A DNA stretch of 64,000 nt from Actinocorallia sp. API 0066. GTDB taxonomy: Bacteria; Actinomycetota; Actinomycetes; Streptosporangiales; Streptosporangiaceae. The translations under genes and the position numbers were made by a program. Under the pieces are notes generated by a model, which saw only the letters and a list, made by a program, of their open reading frames with translations, did no database searches and was not told where the DNA came from. Shown here one piece after another: positions 59,528-64,000 of the stretch. The stretch spans positions 930,001-994,000 of the forward strand of contig NZ_JAJLQY010000001.1 of assembly GCF_020991275.1 (NCBI RefSeq). The letters run 5' to 3'. Each line of letters begins with the position of its first letter. Position 1 is the first letter of the stretch.

Positions 59528-60187
59528 TCAGCGGGAGGCGGGGTCCTGGGCCAGGCCGGAGGTGATGAAGTGGCGGGGGGTGATGAACATGGCGGTGGAC
59601 TCGACGGTGGTCCTGCCGTCGGGGGTGGTGATGGTGCCTTCGACCCAGGTCTTGCGGCCCTCGCGGCGGGCGACGCGTGCCTCCAGGCGCAGGGGGGTGT
59701 TGAGCGGGGTGGGGCGGCGGTAGCGGAGATCGAGCGTGGCGGTCATGCCGGGGGTGCCCGAGGAGGCGGCCACCATGCCGAGGAGCTGGTCGAAGACGGC
59801 GGCGCTGATACCGCCGTGGACGTAGCCGGGCGGGCCCTCGTAGACGTCGCCCAGGGTGAAGTCGGCGGTGACGGAGCCGTCCTCCTGGACCTCGAACGGG
59901 ATGGGCGGCGCGACCGGGTTCACGACGCCCGTCACCGGGTTGCCGAGCTGGCCGAGCATGCCGTGGTCGGCGCTCATCGGCGGGGCGGGCAGCCGTGCCG
60001 CGTTGAGCCGCTCGGTGAGCGCCCGCAGCGCGGCGGCGGCCTCTTCCAGGTCGGCGTCCGGCGCGTCGGTGAACACGACGGCGTCGATCAGGGCGCGGAC
60101 CTCGTCGGCGAGGCCGCCGACGGTCTTGACGCGTGCCTCACCGAGGAACGGGCGCTCCGGGGTCGGGACGGCCGGGGACTGGGTCAT
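59528..60187 (-). CDS. PaaI-like hotdog-fold thioesterase
   Basis: A 219-residue protein with an N-terminal helical extension (about 1-75) and a C-terminal hotdog domain: GPPGYVHGGISAAVFDQLLGMVA (the HGG segment with the helix of the fold) and LRLEARVARREGRKTWVEGTI. It should hydrolyse acyl-CoA thioesters. ATG at 60187 has AGGAGAG upstream. A 19-bp AT-rich palindrome (60216-60234) sits 28-48 nt upstream and probably controls it. Its 3' end converges on the LLM gene at 58641-59513. Confidence 0.85.
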   Translation of the reverse strand: MTQSPAVPTPERPFLGEARVKTVGGLADEVRALIDAVVFTDAPDADLEEAAAALRALTERLNAARLPAPPMSADHGMLGQLGNPVTGVVNPVAPPIPFEVQEDGSVTADFTLGDVYEGPPGYVHGGISAAVFDQLLGMVAASSGTPGMTATLDLRYRRPTPLNTPLRLEARVARREGRKTWVEGTITTPDGRTTVESTAMFITPRHFITSGLAQDPASR

Positions 60188-60215
60188 GGGCGACTCTCCT
60201 GCACCTGGAATCATT

Positions 60216-60234
60216 CTAGAATCGAATTCTAGAC
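60216..60234. promoter_or_regulatory. AT-rich 19-bp palindromic operator
   Basis: TCTAGAATCGAATTCTAGA is a perfect inverted repeat (TCTAGAAT / ATTCTAGA around CGA). It lies just upstream of the thioesterase ribosome-binding site and about 10-30 nt downstream of the LivG-like gene stop. AT-rich in a near-70% GC genome, it stands out as a probable TetR-family operator overlapping the thioesterase promoter. Confidence 0.65.
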
Positions 60235-60244
60235 CGGCGTCCCC

Positions 60245-60988
60245 TCAGCCCAGGTAGGCGGCCCGCACCGAAGGGTCGTCCCGCACGTCGGCGGGGGTGC
60301 CCTCGGCGATGACCCGGCCCAGGTCCAGGACCACGATCCGGGCGCACGTGTCCATGACAAAACCGACATCGTGCTCCACGAGCAGCACCGTCGCGTCCAC
60401 CCCCGCGAGCACCTCGGCGAAGACGGCCGCCTGCGCCGGATCCAGACCGGACGTCGGCTCGTCCAGAAGCAGCAGCTTCGGGGCGTCCACCAGGGCCCGC
60501 GCCAGCTCGACCAGGCGGCGCCCGCCGATGGGCAGCTCGGCCGCGTACATCGCGCGCAGGTCGGCGATGCCGCAGCGCTCCAGGGCCGCCTCCGCGCGCT
60601 CCCTGCGGGCCCGCTCGCGGGCGCCGCGGCCCGGCAGCGCCAGGAGGTCGGCCGCGAGGCCGCCGCCCCCTCCGCGCCACTCCAGGGCCGTCAGGACGTT
60701 CTCCAGCACGGTCAGCCGCCCGAAGACCTGCGGGCGCTGGAACGTCCGCGCCATGCCGGAGCGGGCCCGGCGGACGGCGCCGTGCCCCGTCACGTCCGCG
60801 CCGTCCACGAGGACCCGGCCCGCGTCCGGGCGGCGCAGGCCCGTCACCACGTCGAAGAGCGTGGTCTTGCCCGCGCCGTTCGGGCCGATGACCCCGCAGA
60901 CGCCGCCCTTCTCGACGGTGAAGGAGACCTCGCCGAGCGCGCGCACGCCGCCGAACGCGACGCTGATCCCGTCAAGTGCAAGGCTCAT
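60245..60988 (-). CDS. livG: Branched-chain-type ABC transporter ATPase (LivG-like)
   Basis: A 247-residue cytoplasmic ATPase of the LivG type. Walker A is GPNGAGKTT; the signature loop is degenerate (LPIGGRRLVELARAL in place of LSxGQ). Walker B is LLLLDEPTSGLDP and the switch is LLVEHDVGFV. It energises the fused permease protein encoded just upstream, whose stop overlaps its ATG (ATGA). Together with the fused LivF domain it supplies the second nucleotide-binding domain of the importer. Confidence 0.9.
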   Translation of the reverse strand: MSLALDGISVAFGGVRALGEVSFTVEKGGVCGVIGPNGAGKTTLFDVVTGLRRPDAGRVLVDGADVTGHGAVRRARSGMARTFQRPQVFGRLTVLENVLTALEWRGGGGGLAADLLALPGRGARERARRERAEAALERCGIADLRAMYAAELPIGGRRLVELARALVDAPKLLLLDEPTSGLDPAQAAVFAEVLAGVDATVLLVEHDVGFVMDTCARIVVLDLGRVIAEGTPADVRDDPSVRAAYLG

Positions 60989-63720
60989 GCCCGTCCCTCC
61001 TCGACCGGCCGTCCCGTGGGGCGGATGCCCAGATAGGCGGCGGTCAGCTCGTCGGCGTCCACCTCGGCGCGCGGGCCCGACCAGGTGATCCGGCCCTGCC
61101 CCAGGTAAGCGACGCGGTCGGCCAACTCCAGCGCCTCGTGCGCCTTCTCCTCGACGACGAGGAGCGCCACACCGCGCTCACGCAGCTCCCCGAACAGCGC
61201 GAACACCTGCCGGACGACGAGCGGCGCGAGGCCCAGCGACGGTTCGTCGGCGATCAGCACGTCGGGCGGGCGGATCAACGCGGGCGCAAGCGCGAGGATC
61301 TGCTGTTCCCCGCCGGAAAGGGATCCGGCCGGAAGGTCACGGCGTTCGGCCAGCCTCGGGAACCGCTCGTAGGCGCGCGCCCTGTCGACCGTCGAAGGCA
61401 GCCAGAGGGTGAGGTTCTCCTCCACGGTCAGCCCGGGGAAGATCCCCCTGCCCTCGGGGGCGAGGTACAGCCCTCGACGCGCCCGCTTGACCGCGCCCGT
61501 CGTGGTGATGTCGTCGCCGCCCAGCAGCACCCGCCCGGACGTGGGGGAGACCTCGCCCACGGCGACCGCGCAGGCCGTCGACTTGCCTGCGCCGTTCGCG
61601 CCGAGCAGCGCCAGCACCTCGCCCGAGCGGACCTCCAGGTCCACCCCGCGCAGCACCGTCGTGTCCCCGTAGCCCGCCACGACCCCTTCGAGCCGCAGCG
61701 CGGGTTCTTCTGACGGCCTCGTGCCGGGCCGCTCCACGGGGCTGTCCTCCACCTCGGTGTCCCCATGGCTGGAATCCAAGGGGCCTGCCGACCCGGTTCC
61801 ACCACCCTCCGTGGAAGCCGCCTTCTTCCGTCTCCTTCGATACCGCTGCTCCGCGAACTGGGCGAGCACACCGTCCGGGTGCCTGGCCAGGATCATCCCG
61901 CCCAGCCCGAAGAGGATCGCCTCCACATGCGTCGAATCGGTGACGTAAGACAGGACCTCGTGGGCGACCCCCACGATGAGCCCGCCGACAACGGCCCCGC
62001 CTATCCGCCGCACCCCCTGGAGCACCACCACGGCGAGCCACACGAACCCGAGGTTCACCCGCAGGTCGGTCGCGTAGATCTGGCCCGCGAACGTCGCGAA
62101 CAGCACGCCGCCGAGCCCGCAGACGGCCGAGGCGACCGCGAACAGGGTGAGCTTGGTCCGCACCGCCGACACCCCGGCCGTCCGCGCCGCGGTGGGCGCC
62201 GAGCGGACGGCGAGGATCGCCCGGCCCGAGGGGGAGCGTTCCAGGTTGCGGACGAGCAGCGCGACCACGCCGATCACCGCGAGCAGGAGCACGATCCGCG
62301 TCCTCGGGTCGCTCGTGTCGGTCGGGCCGAGCACGATAGCCGGGAACTTCCAGCCGAGGGTGCCGTTGCTGAACGCGTCGATCTGGAAGAGGACCTGGTC
62401 GGCGAGCAGGCCCAGCGCGAGCGTCGCGAGGGCCAGCACCTTGCCGCCGAGCCGCAGCGCGGGCAGCGCCACCACCAGCCCCGCCGCGACGGCCGCCGCC
62501 ACGCCGAGCACGACCGCGAGCCCGAACGGCAGCCCGTGCCCGACGACGAGCCCCGCCGTCAGCGCCGCCAACGCCGCGAAGGACGCCTGCGCGAGGTTGA
62601 CCATGCCGCCGATGCCCGTCACCACAACGAACGAGCAGAAGATCAGGGAGAACACCAGGCCCGTCGCGACGAGCCCCGCCCAGTAGTCGCCCGCGAAGAA
62701 CAGCACCCACACCAGCCCGACGACCGTGCCCACGATCCACGGTAGGACGCGTCTCCAGGGCGGCAGATCCGCGAGGTAGTCCGGAGGCGGCGTGTCCTGC
62801 GCGACCGTACCGGCGACCCGCGTGCGCGCGCGGTTGAGCACAACCAGGCCGACCAATAGGAGGATCGCGGGTACGCCCGTCGCAAGGCCCGTCACCTGCT
62901 CGGTGAGGGAGCCTCCGTAGCCCGCCACGAGGTTCTGCACGACGCCCAGGGCGAGGCCCGCCGCGAACGTCCAGGGGATCGAACGCAGGCGGCCGAACAC
63001 CGACGCCGTCGCGGCGGTGAACATCAGGACGGTGAAGGCGCTCTGGTCCAGGCCGAGCGCGGGCACCGCGAGGATCCCGGCGAGCGCGGCCAGCGCCGAC
63101 GACAGCATCCACGCCTGCGCGGACGCCGCGTCGGCGTCCACACCCCGCCAGGTCGCCAGGGCGCGCTGGTCCACGGTCGCGCGCATGCGCAGGCCGAGCG
63201 GCGTGTGCCGCATGACGAGCCACAGGCCGAGCGCTGAGGCCGCCGCGAGCGCGAAGACAGCCAACTGGTCGGAGTCGAGACGCACGCCGTCCAGCGGCTC
63301 GTAGGAGGTCGGCGGCTGCGGGCCGAGACCGCGCGCCGACGCGCCCTCGGTGACCGAAGGCAGCCCCAGCACCTCCACCAGCCACAGGCCGAGCGCGGGC
63401 AACGCGATGAGAAGGCCGATCGTCGCGACGATCTGCTGGGTCTCCCCGGCCGTCGCCAGGCCGCGGAACATCAGCCGGTGCAGCACGTAGCCGAGCAGCG
63501 GCGCGAACACCGCGACGGTGAGCGCCGCGGCGGGCCAGGCGGGCCAGCCCCCGCCCGACGTCAGCTCGAAGTACAGCAGCGCGGCGACGAACCCGACGGC
63601 GCCGTGCGCGAAGTTGAACACGCCGGTGGCGGCGTGCGAGAGGGTCAGGCCGGAACCGAGCAGGGCGAAGATCGCGCCGGTCACGAGCCCGCTGAGGACG
63701 AGTCCGAGGAATTCGGTCAA
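60985..63720 (-). CDS. LivH-LivM-LivF fusion: two permeases and an ATPase in one polypeptide
   Basis: A 911-residue ABC transporter protein. Residues 1 to about 300 are a LivH-like permease (GAIFALLGSGLTLSHAATGVFNFAHGAVGF). About 320-620 are a LivM-like permease (GIGGMVNLAQASFAALAALTAG, VRSAPTAARTAGVSAVRTKL). After a charged linker (RRRRKKAASTEG), about 660-911 are a LivF-like ATPase: Walker A GANGAGKST near 707, signature SLSGGEQQ near 800, Walker B LIADEPSLGLAP. Such a triple fusion is unusual. The start is a TTG at 63720 with GGGAG upstream, because an ATG at 63804 falls inside the upstream binding-protein gene. It works with the LivG-like ATPase and a LivK-like lipoprotein; substrate unknown. 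Confidence 0.85.
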   Translation of the reverse strand: MTEFLGLVLSGLVTGAIFALLGSGLTLSHAATGVFNFAHGAVGFVAALLYFELTSGGGWPAWPAAALTVAVFAPLLGYVLHRLMFRGLATAGETQQIVATIGLLIALPALGLWLVEVLGLPSVTEGASARGLGPQPPTSYEPLDGVRLDSDQLAVFALAAASALGLWLVMRHTPLGLRMRATVDQRALATWRGVDADAASAQAWMLSSALAALAGILAVPALGLDQSAFTVLMFTAATASVFGRLRSIPWTFAAGLALGVVQNLVAGYGGSLTEQVTGLATGVPAILLLVGLVVLNRARTRVAGTVAQDTPPPDYLADLPPWRRVLPWIVGTVVGLVWVLFFAGDYWAGLVATGLVFSLIFCSFVVVTGIGGMVNLAQASFAALAALTAGLVVGHGLPFGLAVVLGVAAAVAAGLVVALPALRLGGKVLALATLALGLLADQVLFQIDAFSNGTLGWKFPAIVLGPTDTSDPRTRIVLLLAVIGVVALLVRNLERSPSGRAILAVRSAPTAARTAGVSAVRTKLTLFAVASAVCGLGGVLFATFAGQIYATDLRVNLGFVWLAVVVLQGVRRIGGAVVGGLIVGVAHEVLSYVTDSTHVEAILFGLGGMILARHPDGVLAQFAEQRYRRRRKKAASTEGGGTGSAGPLDSSHGDTEVEDSPVERPGTRPSEEPALRLEGVVAGYGDTTVLRGVDLEVRSGEVLALLGANGAGKSTACAVAVGEVSPTSGRVLLGGDDITTTGAVKRARRGLYLAPEGRGIFPGLTVEENLTLWLPSTVDRARAYERFPRLAERRDLPAGSLSGGEQQILALAPALIRPPDVLIADEPSLGLAPLVVRQVFALFGELRERGVALLVVEEKAHEALELADRVAYLGQGRITWSGPRAEVDADELTAAYLGIRPTGRPVEEGRA

Positions 63721-63776
63721 GACGGCTCCCGGGGGGTCGGCGCCGCCCGGCCGCGCGGCCGGACGGCGCCCGAGGG

Positions 63777-64000
63777 CTACTTCAGCGGGGTGTTCGGGGT
63801 GCACCTGAGGTGCTGGGCCACCTCGAAGGCGGCACCCTTCAGCTGGACGAGAGCGCCGCAGCCATTGGGCTCCTTCTTGTCCTTCGGGTACTCGATACGG
63901 CCGAACCCGGGGTTCTCGTAGGTGAAGGACTCCGCGGCCTTCAGGAACGACTCGCGGGTGAGGTCCTTGCCCGCCTTCTCGGCTATCGCGAGGAACACGT
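63777..64000 (-). CDS. Branched-chain-type ABC substrate-binding protein, 3' part
   Basis: Only the C-terminal part of a LivK-type binding protein is present; the frame is open through the right edge of the window. Visible features: LTRESFLKAAESFTYENPGFGRIEYPKDKK and a pair of Cys (NGCGALVQ, HLRCTP). It lies 56 nt upstream of the fused permease/ATPase gene and delivers the ligand to it. The substrate cannot be inferred from this fragment. Confidence 0.8.
   Translation of the reverse strand, partial: VFLAIAEKAGKDLTRESFLKAAESFTYENPGFGRIEYPKDKKEPNGCGALVQLKGAAFEVAQHLRCTPNTPLK

Noticed and set aside
61337-63385. A 682-codon minus-strand frame inside the Liv fusion gene
   Set aside because: Arg/Gly/Ala-rich translation in another frame of the same strand; the fusion protein frame has clear transmembrane and ATPase motifs.
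1-64000. tRNA, rRNA, insertion sequences or prophage genes
   Set aside because: I scanned for T-loop sequences, transposase motifs and phage structural proteins and found none that could be supported by eye.

Overview
This window is a chromosomal segment of a high-GC Gram-positive actinomycete. Overall GC is near 70%, start codons are often GTG or TTG, and genes are packed with 1-4 nt stop/start overlaps. It carries a complete conservon (CvnA-D), a PknG/GlnX/GlnH module, PucR regulators and a DtxR-type iron box. Together these suggest Actinomadura or another member of the Thermomonosporaceae/Streptosporangiales. The genus is inferred from gene content and style, not from a marker gene. No tRNA, rRNA, CRISPR array, transposase or phage structural gene was recognised. 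Layout: 1-2.6 kb holds the end of a polyamine-type ABC importer and an FAD amine oxidase. 2.7-5.6 kb holds a membrane protein with a cupredoxin-like lipoprotein, a PH-domain membrane protein and an orphan winged-helix regulator. 5.9-8.1 kb is a small accessory unit of three translationally coupled mini-genes divergent from an XRE/TPR regulator. 8.4-10.4 kb is an orphan CvnA-like kinase with an internal 36-bp repeat. 10.4-15.5 kb is a four-gene terpenoid cluster: prenyl diphosphate synthase, P450, class I terpene synthase and a class II cyclase with a DxDTT motif. 15.7-19.3 kb is the cvnABCD operon. 19.3-24.6 kb is a pknG - PP2C phosphatase - glnX - glnH signalling operon. 25.0-26.1 kb is an alpha/beta hydrolase-fold protein whose catalytic Ser and His appear replaced. 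26.2-30.6 kb is an aminotransferase / methylmalonate-semialdehyde dehydrogenase pair divergent from a PucR activator. 30.7-31.0 kb is a four-copy 70-bp repeat array. 31.1-32.8 kb is a secreted RlpA-like protein with eight GWDGPWE repeats. 32.9-39.4 kb holds a CoA transferase, a solute-binding lipoprotein, gabT and a second PucR. 39.5-46.9 kb holds a secreted peptidase, a GNAT protein, ispG, dxr, a secreted serine protease and an aldehyde dehydrogenase. 46.9-47.9 kb is a two-component pair collapsed into a chimeric pseudogene. 49.1-52.3 kb is an iron-siderophore importer under an iron box. 53-55.4 kb is a HipA-like kinase / DUF3037 / NmrA-type operon. 55.5-60.2 kb is a catabolic block of three luciferase-like oxidoreductases, a hydrolase and a thioesterase with palindromic operators. 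60.2-64 kb is a branched-chain amino acid-type ABC importer in which both permeases and one ATPase are a single polypeptide. Themes: several units fit polyamine/GABA/beta-amino acid catabolism (Pot permeases, amine oxidase, two class III aminotransferases each divergent from a PucR, MMSDH and ALDH). Membrane signalling is also prominent (two CvnA kinases, a conservon, PknG/GlnX/GlnH with a dedicated phosphatase, and a decayed two-component system). The items I consider most worth following up are the terpenoid cluster with its unusual class II motif, the GWDGPWE-repeat RlpA protein, the kinase/phosphatase version of the PknG module, the 70-bp hairpin repeats, the LivH-LivM-LivF fusion and the palindromic operators of the oxidoreductase region.
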